This document shows positions 1 to 7,173 of a stretch of DNA of 10,107 nt, piece by piece. The stretch comes from Betaproteobacteria bacterium (lineage in GTDB: Bacteria; Pseudomonadota; Gammaproteobacteria; Burkholderiales; SG8-39): positions 1 through 10,107 of the forward strand of contig VBCJ01000283.1 of the NCBI GenBank assembly GCA_005884335.1. The letters are read 5' to 3'. The translations under genes were made by a program, and so were the position numbers. The first letter of the stretch is position 1, and the number at the start of each line of letters is the position of its first letter. The notes under the pieces are model-generated. The model was not told where the DNA came from. It saw nothing but the letters and a program-made list of their open reading frames with translations, and ran no database searches.

Positions 1-891
1 AACCGCGTGGGTCCGGTCGGGCTGCTGCAGCCGATTGCCGACGCCGTCAAGCTCATGTTCAAGGAGCTGATCGTTCCGACGGGAGCGAACAAGTTCCTGT
101 TCATTTTTGCGCCGATGCTCACTCTGATGCCGGCGCTCGCCGCCTGGGCGGTGATCCCCTTCGGTCCGGAGGCGGTGCTCGCGGACATCAACGCGGGGCT
201 CCTGTATGTGATGGCAATCACCTCGATGGGCGTCTACGGCATCATCATCGCGGGCTGGGCCTCCAATTCGAAGTACGCATTTCTCGGTGCCATGCGCTCG
301 GCCGCCCAGATCGTCGCATACGAAATCGCGATGGGATTCGCGCTGGTATGCGTGCTGATGGTTTCTCAGAGCCTCAATCTCACCGATATCGTCGCCGGCC
401 AGCAACGCGGCTATTTCGCGCACAAGGGACTCAATTTCCTCTCTTGGAACTGGCTGCCGCTCGCGCCCATGTTCCTGGTGTACTTCATCTCGGGCGTGGC
501 GGAGACCAATCGCGCGCCGTTCGACGTGGCGGAGGGCGAGTCCGAAATCGTCGCCGGGTTCCATGTCGAATACTCCGGCATGCCTTTCGCGCTGTTTTTC
601 CTGGGCGAATACGCCAACATGATCCTCGTGTCGGCGCTCGCCACCGTCATGTTTCTCGGCGGCTGGGCGGCGCCCGTCGATGCGCCGCTCCTGAACGTAA
701 TCCCGCCGTTCGCGTGGCTGTTCGCCAAGATCTTCTTCATGGTGTCGCTGCTCCTGTGGTTCAGGGCGACGTTCCCGCGCTACCGCTACGACCAGATCAT
801 GCGGCTCGGCTGGAAGGTGTTCATTCCCGCGACGCTCGTCTGGCTGGTCGTGATCGCCGTGTGGATGCAGACGCCGTGGAATATTTGGTGA
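1..891 (+). CDS. nuoH: NADH-quinone oxidoreductase subunit H (NuoH), 5'-truncated by window edge
   Basis: NuoH (ND1 family) is the membrane subunit of complex I that joins the peripheral arm to the membrane arm and forms much of the quinone-binding chamber. The frame is open from base 1 (N-R-V-G-P-V-G) to a TGA at 889-891, giving 296 visible residues. Family members are usually about 330-360 residues, so roughly 50-60 N-terminal residues lie upstream. Family hallmarks are present: GLLQPIADAVKL near the start, SNSKYAFLGAMRSAAQ followed by YEIAMG around residues 88-112, and the acidic loop ETNRAPFDVAEGESE then GFHVEYSG around residues 168-193, which carries the conserved glutamates of the quinone/proton channel. 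The C-terminal motif RATFPRYRYDQIM is also present. Several hydrophobic segments are visible and I see no gap relative to the family. nuoI starts 4 nt downstream. Confidence 0.97.
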   Translation, partial: NRVGPVGLLQPIADAVKLMFKELIVPTGANKFLFIFAPMLTLMPALAAWAVIPFGPEAVLADINAGLLYVMAITSMGVYGIIIAGWASNSKYAFLGAMRSAAQIVAYEIAMGFALVCVLMVSQSLNLTDIVAGQQRGYFAHKGLNFLSWNWLPLAPMFLVYFISGVAETNRAPFDVAEGESEIVAGFHVEYSGMPFALFFLGEYANMILVSALATVMFLGGWAAPVDAPLLNVIPPFAWLFAKIFFMVSLLLWFRATFPRYRYDQIMRLGWKVFIPATLVWLVVIAVWMQTPWNIW

Positions 892-895
892 TTTC

Positions 896-1387
896 GTGAT
901 CGAAAAGATCCGCGAATTCTTCAAGAGCATTCTGCTGATCGAACTGGCGAAGGGCATGGCGCTCACCGGGCGCCATCTCTTCAGGCGCAAGATCACGGTG
1001 CAGTTTCCCGAGGAGAAGACCCCGATGAGCCCGCGCTTCCGCGGGCTGCACGCCCTGCGCCGCTACCCGAACGGCGAGGAGCGCTGCATCGCCTGCAAGC
1101 TGTGCGAGGCCGTTTGCCCGGCGCTTGCGATCACGATCGAGTCCGAGCAGCGCTCCGACGGCACCCGCCGCACCACGCGCTACGACATCGATCTCACCAA
1201 ATGCATCTTCTGCGGACTGTGCGAGGAGTCCTGCCCCGTGGATTCGATCGTCGAGACGCGCATCCTCGAGTATCACGGCGAGAAGCGCGGCGACCTCTAC
1301 TACACCAAGGAAATGCTGCTCGCGGTGGGCGACCGGTACGAGGAGCAGATCGCCAAGGACCGTGCCGCGGACGCGGCGTACCGATGA
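896..1387 (+). CDS. nuoI: NADH-quinone oxidoreductase subunit I (NuoI), 2x[4Fe-4S] ferredoxin-type
   Basis: NuoI carries the two tetranuclear iron-sulfur clusters N6a and N6b, which pass electrons toward the terminal cluster N2 next to quinone. The 163-residue protein matches the usual betaproteobacterial length of about 162. Two CxxCxxCxxxCP motifs are complete: Cys64, 67, 70, 74 (CIACKLCEAVCP) and Cys103, 106, 109, 113 (CIFCGLCEESCP). The N-terminal amphipathic region and KITVQFPEEKTP are typical of the family. The start is a GTG at 896, chosen because it gives the family N-terminus (MIEKIREFF) and lies 4 nt after the nuoH stop; the overlapping GGTGA at 887-891 is only a weak Shine-Dalgarno. 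It ends with AADAAYR, the usual betaproteobacterial C-terminus. It looks fully functional. Confidence 0.97.
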   Translation: MIEKIREFFKSILLIELAKGMALTGRHLFRRKITVQFPEEKTPMSPRFRGLHALRRYPNGEERCIACKLCEAVCPALAITIESEQRSDGTRRTTRYDIDLTKCIFCGLCEESCPVDSIVETRILEYHGEKRGDLYYTKEMLLAVGDRYEEQIAKDRAADAAYR

Positions 1388-1396
1388 ATCCGGGTC

Positions 1397-1951
1397 ATGT
1401 TTGAGTTCGCGGTTTTCTGGATTTTTGCCGCGATCCTGGTGATTGCGGCGAGCTGCGTCATCATGGTGCGCAACCCGGTGCACTCGGCGCTGTTCCTGGT
1501 GCTTGCCTTCTTCACCGCCGCGGCGCTGTGGATGCTGCTCCGCGCGGAGTTTCTCGCCATCGTGGTGATGATGCTCGACATCAACCTCGAACGCCTGCGC
1601 GAGGGATTCTGGTCCTACCTTCCTTTGGGGGCCACGGTGGGCATCCTCATGGTGGTCGAGATGGTGCTCGTTTTGGGCGGCCGCTATTTCGGAATCGAAG
1701 CGCTTCCCGGCCCCAGGGATCCCGGTCCGGGCGCCAGCAACACCAAGGAACTCGGTCGGGTGCTCTACACCGACTACGCCTATCCCCTCGAGCTCGCGGC
1801 GGTGCTGCTGCTGGTGGCCATTGTCGTCGCGATCGCGCTGACGCTCAGAAAGCGCAAGGACACGAAATACCAGGACCCGGTCCGGCAGGTCGCCGTCAAG
1901 CGCAGCGACCGGGTGCGGCTGGTTTCGATGCCGTCGGAGAAAAACGACTAG
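1397..1951 (+). CDS. nuoJ: NADH-quinone oxidoreductase subunit J (NuoJ) with apparent in-frame loss of transmembrane helix 3
   Basis: NuoJ (ND6 family) is a small membrane subunit between NuoH/NuoA and NuoK that helps couple quinone chemistry to proton pumping. The ATG at 1397 opens a 184-residue frame, starting 9 nt after the nuoI stop. The N-terminal half is typical (RNPVHSALFLVLAFFTAAA, residues 25-43), as is the later part (VVMMLDINLERLREGFW from residue 56, then NTKELGRVLYTDYAYPLE). Between EFLAI (51-55) and VVMMLD (56-61) the family normally has about 16 more residues, resembling VLVLVYVGAVMVLFLF; E. coli has EIIVYAGAIMVLFVF around Tyr59. That helix, the most conserved of the family, is absent, leaving four hydrophobic segments instead of five. 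The frame is kept, so the expected loss is about 48 bp at roughly 1560. The identification is firm; activity of this form is doubtful. The gap could be real or an assembly error. Confidence 0.93.
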   Translation: MFEFAVFWIFAAILVIAASCVIMVRNPVHSALFLVLAFFTAAALWMLLRAEFLAIVVMMLDINLERLREGFWSYLPLGATVGILMVVEMVLVLGGRYFGIEALPGPRDPGPGASNTKELGRVLYTDYAYPLELAAVLLLVAIVVAIALTLRKRKDTKYQDPVRQVAVKRSDRVRLVSMPSEKND

Positions 1952-1965
1952 CTGCAGCACAAAAT

Positions 1966-1971
1966 GGGGAG
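1966..1971 (+). promoter_or_regulatory. Ribosome binding site that decides the nuoK TTG start
   Basis: GGGGAG lies 6 nt before the TTG at 1978. No ATG or GTG in the nuoK frame is placed near enough to give the family N-terminus, so this site supports TTG initiation. Confidence 0.6.
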
Positions 1972-1977
1972 TGTTGC

Positions 1978-2283
1978 TTGCTGTCACTTTCGCATTTCCT
2001 GATTCTCGGCGCGGTGCTGTTCGCGATCAGCATCGTCGGGATCTTTCTCAACCGCAAGAACGTCATCATCCTGCTGATGGCGATCGAGCTGATGCTGCTC
2101 GCCGTCAACATGAACTTCATCGCCTTTTCGTATTACCTCGGCGACATTGCCGGGCAGGTTTTCGTGTTCTTCATCCTGACGGTGGCGGCGGCGGAATCGG
2201 CGATCGGCCTGGCGATTCTCGTCGTGCTGTTCCGCAATCTGCAGACCATCAACGTCGACGACCTCGACAGCCTGAAAGGGTGA
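1978..2283 (+). CDS. nuoK: NADH-quinone oxidoreductase subunit K (NuoK)
   Basis: NuoK (ND4L family) is a three-helix membrane subunit of complex I with two conserved membrane glutamates in the proton path. Starting at the TTG at 1978 it is 101 residues (MLSLSHFLILGAV...), the normal length. Key features are FLNRKNVIILLMAIELMLLAVNMNF, whose Glu in AIELM corresponds to the first essential membrane glutamate, and FFILTVAAAESAIGLAI, with the second glutamate in AAAESA. The C-terminus VDDLDSLKG is typical of betaproteobacteria. It lies 26 nt after nuoJ and 1 nt before the nuoL start. A longer open frame runs upstream in the same phase, but it overlaps nuoJ and has no homology-like content. The protein looks intact. 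Confidence 0.95.
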   Translation: MLSLSHFLILGAVLFAISIVGIFLNRKNVIILLMAIELMLLAVNMNFIAFSYYLGDIAGQVFVFFILTVAAAESAIGLAILVVLFRNLQTINVDDLDSLKG

Positions 2284-2284
2284 C

Positions 2285-3751
2285 GTGACGGACTTGCAGC
2301 TCTACCTGCTCGTGCCGCTCGCTCCGCTTGCCGGTGCGCTCATCGCCGGCCTGGGAGGCCGGAGAATCGGGCGCGCGGGGGCGCATTGGGTCACGATCAT
2401 CGGGGTGGCGATTTCCTTCGCCGCCTCCTGCCTGATTTTCCTCGACGTGCTGGATGGCGCCGTGTTCAACGGTCCGGTCTATACCTGGCTCGTGTCGGAC
2501 GGAATCCGGTTCGAGATCGGCTTCCTGATCGACCGCCTGTCCGCCCTGATGATGGTGGTGGTGACCTTCGTGTCGCTGATGGTGCACGTCTACACCGTCG
2601 GATACATGGCCGACGACCCGGGATACCGGCGTTTCTTCGCCTACATCGCCCTCTTCACCTTCTCGATGCTGATGCTGGTGATGGCGAACAATTTCCTGCA
2701 GCTTTTCTTCGGTTGGGAGGCGGTGGGCCTGGTGTCGTATCTTCTCATCGGCTTCTGGTATACGCGACCGAGCGCGATCTACGCGAGCCTGAAGGCGTTC
2801 CTCGTAAACCGGGTCGGCGATTTCGGCTTCCTGCTCGCCGTAGCGCTGGTTCTCGCGTATTTCGGCACGCTCGACTACGCAGCGGTTTTCTCCCGAGCCC
2901 CGTCGATGGCTGGAGCCACGATCGAGGTCATCCTCGGGGCGCCGTGGCTGCTCCTCTCGGCGATCTGTATCGGGCTTTTCATCGGCGCGATGGGAAAGTC
3001 GGCGCAATTTCCCCTCCACGTGTGGCTGCCCGACTCGATGGAGGGTCCCACGCCGATTTCGGCCCTGATCCACGCCGCAACCATGGTGACGGCGGGCATC
3101 TTCATGGTGGCGCGGATGTCGCCGCTTTTCGAGCTTTCGCAGACCGCGCTCTCGCTCGTGCTCGTGATCGGCGGGATCACCGCCCTTTTCATGGCCTTGA
3201 TCGCGCTTGTCCAGTACGACATCAAGCGCGTGGTCGCGTATTCCACGCTGTCCCAGCTCGGCTACATGACCGTGGCGCTCGGCGCCTCGGCGTATTCCGC
3301 GGCGATCTTCCACCTCATGACCCACGCGTTCTTCAAAGCCCTGCTTTTCCTGGGCGCGGGTTCGGCCATCATCGCCCTGCACCATGAGCAGGACATGCGC
3401 AGGATGGGCGGATTGTGGAAGCTCATGCCCTGGACCTACGGCACGGTCCTGATCGGCGCGATCGCGAGCGCGGGCGTTCCCGGCTTCGCGGGGTTCTTTT
3501 CCAAGGACGCGATCATCGAGGCGGTGCACCTGTCTAGGATTCCCGGCGCCGGCTTCGCTTGGCTTGCGGTGACGGCGTGCGTGTTCGTGACCGCCCTCTA
3601 CACTTTTCGCCTGGTGTTCTACGCGTTTCACGGCAAGGCGCGTTTTGATACGCACGATCATGCCCCTCACGAGTCGCCCGCGGTCGTCACTTTGCCGCTC
3701 GTGCTCCTTGCCACGAAATGGCCGAAGAATTCCACGGCGTGCTGCCGATGA
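2285..3751 (+). CDS. nuoL: NADH-quinone oxidoreductase subunit L (NuoL), N-terminal part; frame lost before the C-terminus
   Basis: NuoL (ND5 family) is the distal antiporter-like proton-pumping subunit of complex I. Translation starts at a GTG (2285), 4 nt after AAAGGG at 2275-2280 and 1 nt past the nuoK stop. About 479 residues match the family: FLIDRLSALMMVVVTFVS, GWEAVGLVSY (Glu145, the TM5 glutamate), NRVGDFGF (Asp179), GAMGKSAQFPLHVWLPD (Lys238, the TM7 lysine), EGPTPISALIHAATMVTAG and AYSTLSQLGYM. After HESPAVVTLPLVLLA (ending about 3712) the sequence leaves the family and reads nine unrelated residues, TKWPKNSTACCR minus its shared edge, to a TGA at 3749-3751. Betaproteobacterial NuoL is usually about 650-690 residues, so the last transmembrane helices and the lateral helix HL are missing from this product. 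The rest is found in another frame at 3712-4152. This is probably a deletion with frameshift, real or artefactual. Confidence 0.92.
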   Translation: MTDLQLYLLVPLAPLAGALIAGLGGRRIGRAGAHWVTIIGVAISFAASCLIFLDVLDGAVFNGPVYTWLVSDGIRFEIGFLIDRLSALMMVVVTFVSLMVHVYTVGYMADDPGYRRFFAYIALFTFSMLMLVMANNFLQLFFGWEAVGLVSYLLIGFWYTRPSAIYASLKAFLVNRVGDFGFLLAVALVLAYFGTLDYAAVFSRAPSMAGATIEVILGAPWLLLSAICIGLFIGAMGKSAQFPLHVWLPDSMEGPTPISALIHAATMVTAGIFMVARMSPLFELSQTALSLVLVIGGITALFMALIALVQYDIKRVVAYSTLSQLGYMTVALGASAYSAAIFHLMTHAFFKALLFLGAGSAIIALHHEQDMRRMGGLWKLMPWTYGTVLIGAIASAGVPGFAGFFSKDAIIEAVHLSRIPGAGFAWLAVTACVFVTALYTFRLVFYAFHGKARFDTHDHAPHESPAVVTLPLVLLATKWPKNSTACCR

Positions 3752-4152
3752 TGGCTCATGCGGTGAAGACCGTCCCGTTCTGGCTGACCGTGGCCGGTAT
3801 CGCCGCGGCCTGGTACCTCTATATTCTGAAACCGGACCTGCCCGCGAAGCTGCGGCAAAGAGCTGGGGTTTTGGTCACCGTCCTAGAGGAGAAATACGGG
3901 TTCGACCGCTTCTACGACTGGTTTTTCGCCGGCGGCGCCAGGAAATTCGGCAGCGGCCTGTGGCGCTTCGGCGACGTCACCGTGATAGACGGTCTGATGG
4001 TGAACGGCTCGGCGAGGCTCATCGGGTGGTTCGCCGGGGTGGTGCGCTTGGTCCAGTCCGGATTCATCTATCACTACGCGTTTTTCATGATCATCGGCGT
4101 TTCCATGCTGCTCACGTACTTCATCTTTTTCAGAGGGACGCTCGTCCGCTAA
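3712..4152 (+). pseudogene. nuoL: NuoL C-terminal remnant, out of frame with the upstream part
   Basis: This frame carries the end of NuoL. It begins with HEMAEEFHG (from 3712), then VPFWLTVAGIAAAWYLY (a transmembrane helix), EEKYGFDRFYDWFFAGGARK (a typical NuoL motif before the lateral helix), FGDVTVIDGLMVNGSARLIG within the lateral helix HL, and a last transmembrane segment IYHYAFFMIIGVSML, with a TAA at 4150-4152. An ATG exists at 3718 but no Shine-Dalgarno precedes it, so independent translation is unlikely. Compared with the family, about 35-50 residues (second half of a transmembrane helix plus the following loop, normally starting IPS-) are missing between the upstream LPLVLLA and this HEMAEEF. 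nuoM starts 6 nt downstream. Its codon content looks native, not decayed, which suggests a recent lesion or a sequence error. Confidence 0.85.
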
Positions 4153-4158
4153 GAAGAA

Positions 4159-5634
4159 ATGCCTTCTCACTGGCTCAGCCTTGCCATATGGGTCCCGATC
4201 GTCGCGGGCCTCATTGTCCTTGCCGTCGGCGACAGGAACCTCCGCGAAGCAAGGGGGATCTCGCTTCTCGGCGCGATCGTCGGCTTTCTCGTGACGGTTC
4301 CGCTCGTCACCGGTTTCCAGACGGGCACGAGCGCCATGCAGTTCGTCGAGCTGAATCCCTGGATTCCCCGCTTTAACGTCAACTACCACCTCGGCGTGGA
4401 CGGAATATCGGTGCTGTTCATCCTGCTGAACAGCTTCATCACCGTGCTGGTGGTGATCGCCGGCTGGGAGGTGATCCGCAGCAAGGTCGCCCAGTACATG
4501 GCGGCGTTCCTGGTCATGTCGGGGCTCCTGAACGGAACCTTTGCGGCGCTCGACGCGGTGCTCTTCTACGTCTTCTTCGAGGCGACGCTGATCCCGATGT
4601 ACCTGGTCATCGGCGTCTGGGGCGGGCCCAACCGGGTCTACGCGGCAGTCAAGTTCTTCCTGTACACGCTGCTCGGGTCGCTTCTGATGCTGGTTGCCTT
4701 CCTCTACCTGTACAACAAATCGGGCGGCAGCTTCGCGGTGCTCGACTATCACAAACTGCCGCTTCCCCTCAACGCGCAGATCCTGCTCTTCATCGCCTTT
4801 CTCATGGCGTTCGCGGTGAAGGTGCCAATGTGGCCCGTGCACACCTGGCTCCCGGACGCGCACGTCGAGGCGCCGACCGGGGGCTCGGCCGTGCTGGCGG
4901 CGATCCTGCTGAAGCTCGGCGCCTACGGCTTCGTCCGGTTCTCGCTGCCGATCCTCCCCGATGCCAGCCACTACCTTGCCGGTTTCATGATCACCCTGTC
5001 CCTGATTGCCATCGTGTACATCGGCCTGGTGGCGCTGGTTCAGACCGACATGAAGAAGCTGATTGCGTATTCATCCATCTCGCACATGGGCTTCGTGACC
5101 CTGGGCTTTTTCATCTTCAACGCCTACGGCATGGAAGGAGGCCTCGTGCAGATGATCTCGCACGGATTCGTCTCCGCTGCGCTTTTCTTGTGCGTGGGCG
5201 TGCTGTACGACCGCATGCACTCGAGAAACATCGCCGACTACGGCGGCGTGGTGAACACCATGCCGCGGTTCGCCGCGCTGATGATGCTCTTCGCGATGGC
5301 GAACTGCGGGCTGCCGGCCACCTCGGGTTTCGTCGGCGAGTTCATGGTGATCGTGGGTGCGATGAAGTTCAATTTCTGGATCGCGTTCCTTGCCGGAACG
5401 ACGCTCGTCTTCGGCGCCGCCTACACGCTGTGGATGGTCAAGCGCGTGATCTTCGGCGGAGTGGGCAACCGGCACGTGGCGGAGCTCACCGACGCCAATG
5501 CGCGCGAGCTCCTGGTCCTCGGGCTGCTCGCGATCGCCGTGCTGTGGCTGGGCGTGCATCCCGCTCCCTTCACCGAGATCATGCACGCCTCGGTGAGCGA
5601 GCTGCTCAAGCACGTTGCGGTGAGCAAGTTGTGA
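4159..5634 (+). CDS. nuoM: NADH-quinone oxidoreductase subunit M (NuoM)
   Basis: NuoM (ND4 family) is the middle antiporter-like proton-pumping subunit of complex I, with about 14 transmembrane helices. The 491-residue length is normal for betaproteobacteria. Residues needed for proton translocation are present: Glu141 in FFEATLIPMYLVIG (E. coli Glu144), Lys221 in AFAVKVPMWPVHTWLPDAH (E. coli Lys234) and Lys252 in AILLKLGAYG (E. coli Lys265). The motifs HVEAPTGGSAVLA, MKKLIAYSSISHMGFVTLG and GLPATSGFVGEF are well kept, and the C-terminus MHASVSELLKHVAVSKL is typical. The ATG at 4159 follows a weak AAGAAG and lies 6 nt after the nuoL remnant. I see no gap or frameshift, in contrast to nuoJ and nuoL upstream. 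Confidence 0.97.
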   Translation: MPSHWLSLAIWVPIVAGLIVLAVGDRNLREARGISLLGAIVGFLVTVPLVTGFQTGTSAMQFVELNPWIPRFNVNYHLGVDGISVLFILLNSFITVLVVIAGWEVIRSKVAQYMAAFLVMSGLLNGTFAALDAVLFYVFFEATLIPMYLVIGVWGGPNRVYAAVKFFLYTLLGSLLMLVAFLYLYNKSGGSFAVLDYHKLPLPLNAQILLFIAFLMAFAVKVPMWPVHTWLPDAHVEAPTGGSAVLAAILLKLGAYGFVRFSLPILPDASHYLAGFMITLSLIAIVYIGLVALVQTDMKKLIAYSSISHMGFVTLGFFIFNAYGMEGGLVQMISHGFVSAALFLCVGVLYDRMHSRNIADYGGVVNTMPRFAALMMLFAMANCGLPATSGFVGEFMVIVGAMKFNFWIAFLAGTTLVFGAAYTLWMVKRVIFGGVGNRHVAELTDANARELLVLGLLAIAVLWLGVHPAPFTEIMHASVSELLKHVAVSKL

Positions 5635-5647
5635 AAGGCACGGAAGA

Positions 5648-7156
5648 ATGCTGACCCGTCTCCCCATCATGCTGCTCGCTTATCCGGAGATCTTTCTGCT
5701 CGCCGCCGGGTGCGCGATCCTCGTGATCGACCTTTTTCTGAAGGACGCGACGCGCTGGGTCACCTATGCGCTGTCGCTCGCCGCGCTGCTCGGCTGCGCC
5801 GTGCTCACGATGATCGTCACCGGCATGACCGGCGGGCAGCTCGCCTACACCTTCAACGGCATGTTCGTATCGGACATGATGGCGAGCGTGCTCAAGATGT
5901 CTACTTATGTCGCGGTGGCGCTGTGCCTGGTGTATTCGCGCGTCTATATGGCCGACCGGGGCTTGTATCGCGGCGAGTACTTCGTGCTGGCGCTGTTCGC
6001 GACCCTGGGGATGATGGTCATGATCTCCGCCAGTCATTTCCTCACGCTGTACCTGGGCCTGGAGCTCATGTCGCTGTGCCTGTATTCCCTGGTGGCGCTG
6101 AACCGCGAATCCGCCGTCTCGAGCGAAGCGGCGATGAAGTACTTCGTGCTGGGCGCGATCGCCTCGGGCCTGCTGCTCTACGGGATGTCGATGATCTACG
6201 GGGCAACGGGCACGCTTGAGATCACCGAGGTCGCAAGGGGCGTGAGCCGTATCCTGCAGAGCGATCATCCCTCGAAGGTCGTGCTCGCATTCGGGCTGGT
6301 GTTCGTCGTCTCGGGCCTCGCGTTCAAAGTGGGCGTGGTGCCGTTCCACATGTGGATCCCCGACGTGTACCACGGCGCGCCCTCGGCGGTGACGCTCTTC
6401 ATCAGCACCGGACCCAAGCTCGCGGCGTTCGCGATGGCCATCCGGTTGCTGGTGAACGCTCTGCAGCCGCTTTCGGGCGACACGCCGCAGTTCCCGAGCG
6501 GGTGGCAGGACATGCTCGTCGTCCTGTCGGTCCTGTCCATGGCGATCGGCAACCTCGCCGCGATCGCGCAGTCGAACATCAAGCGCATGCTCGCTTACTC
6601 GACCATCTCGCACATGGGATTCATGCTTCTGGGGCTCCTCTCCGGGATCGTGGGCGGGAACGCGCTGTCGGCGGCGGAGGCCTGGAGCTCGGCGATGTTC
6701 TACGCCGTCGTCTACGTGCTCATGAGCCTGGGGGCGTTCGGCATGGTGGTGCTCCTCTCGCGCGCCGGCTTCGAGGCCGAGCGAATCGAGGATTTCAGGG
6801 GTCTGAATGCGCGCAGCCCGTGGTTCGCGTTCATCATGCTGCTCCTGATGTTCTCGCTCGCGGGAATTCCGCCCACCGTGGGGTTCTACGCGAAGCTTTC
6901 GGTGCTTCAGGCGGTGCTCGGCACCGGGCAGGTGTGGCTCGCGCTGGTCGCCGTGCTGTTCGCGCTGGTGGGGACGTTTTACTATATTCGCGTCGTCAAG
7001 CTCATGTATTTCGACGAGCCCCAGGACGCGGGGCGGATCGATGCGAAGCTCGACGTGAGCGTCCTCCTGTCGGCGAACGGGCTGGCGGTGCTCGCGCTGG
7101 GCATCCTGCCTCAGCCGCTCATGCAACTGTGTTTCTACGCGATCAAGGGTCTGTAG
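5648..7156 (+). CDS. nuoN: NADH-quinone oxidoreductase subunit N (NuoN)
   Basis: NuoN (ND2 family) is the antiporter-like proton-pumping subunit nearest the NuoH/J/K core. The 502 residues are close to the usual 480-500. Conserved charged residues are in place: Glu139 in YLGLELMSLCLYSLVAL, Lys227 in AFKVGVVPFHMWIPDVYHGAP, Lys257 in GPKLAAFA and Lys416 in FYAKLSVLQ. NIKRMLAYSTISHMGFMLLG and SLAGIPPTVGFYAK are strong family motifs. The ATG at 5648 lies 13 nt after nuoM and fits the family N-terminus (AYPEIFLLAAG from residue 11); a second in-frame ATG at 5669 would also keep this but has no ribosome binding site. The gene appears intact and is the last nuo gene of the operon. Confidence 0.97.
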   Translation: MLTRLPIMLLAYPEIFLLAAGCAILVIDLFLKDATRWVTYALSLAALLGCAVLTMIVTGMTGGQLAYTFNGMFVSDMMASVLKMSTYVAVALCLVYSRVYMADRGLYRGEYFVLALFATLGMMVMISASHFLTLYLGLELMSLCLYSLVALNRESAVSSEAAMKYFVLGAIASGLLLYGMSMIYGATGTLEITEVARGVSRILQSDHPSKVVLAFGLVFVVSGLAFKVGVVPFHMWIPDVYHGAPSAVTLFISTGPKLAAFAMAIRLLVNALQPLSGDTPQFPSGWQDMLVVLSVLSMAIGNLAAIAQSNIKRMLAYSTISHMGFMLLGLLSGIVGGNALSAAEAWSSAMFYAVVYVLMSLGAFGMVVLLSRAGFEAERIEDFRGLNARSPWFAFIMLLLMFSLAGIPPTVGFYAKLSVLQAVLGTGQVWLALVAVLFALVGTFYYIRVVKLMYFDEPQDAGRIDAKLDVSVLLSANGLAVLALGILPQPLMQLCFYAIKGL

Positions 7157-7173
7157 AGCGGAGCCGCCGGTAC

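Noticed and set aside
821..1987. 388-codon minus-strand open frame across nuoI and nuoJ
   Set aside because: It runs antisense over three well-identified genes and has His/Arg/Glu-rich low-complexity content.
2249..3670. 473-codon open frame on the minus strand, opposite nuoL
   Set aside because: It is antisense to clear NuoL coding sequence. Its product is rich in Arg, His and Glu with no domain, as expected from GC-rich codons read backwards.
3649..3751. Programmed ribosomal frameshift joining the two nuoL parts
   Set aside because: Both frames are open here, but I see no slippery heptamer and a frameshift would not restore the 35-50 missing residues. NuoL is not known to use recoding.
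3718..4152. Stand-alone small membrane protein gene starting at the ATG at 3718
   Set aside because: The product matches the NuoL C-terminus in order and motifs, and no Shine-Dalgarno precedes the ATG.
3883..4971. 362-codon minus-strand open frame over nuoL end and nuoM
   Set aside because: It is antisense to NuoM motifs and has no plausible protein features.
2285..5634. Mrp-type Na+/H+ antiporter or formate hydrogenlyase membrane subunits instead of NuoL/NuoM
   Set aside because: The gene order nuoH-I-J-K-L-M-N and the subunit-specific motifs fix these as complex I subunits.
5606..7126. 506-codon open frame on the minus strand, opposite nuoN
   Set aside because: It is a shadow of nuoN: low-complexity charged composition, no start signal and no recognisable motif.
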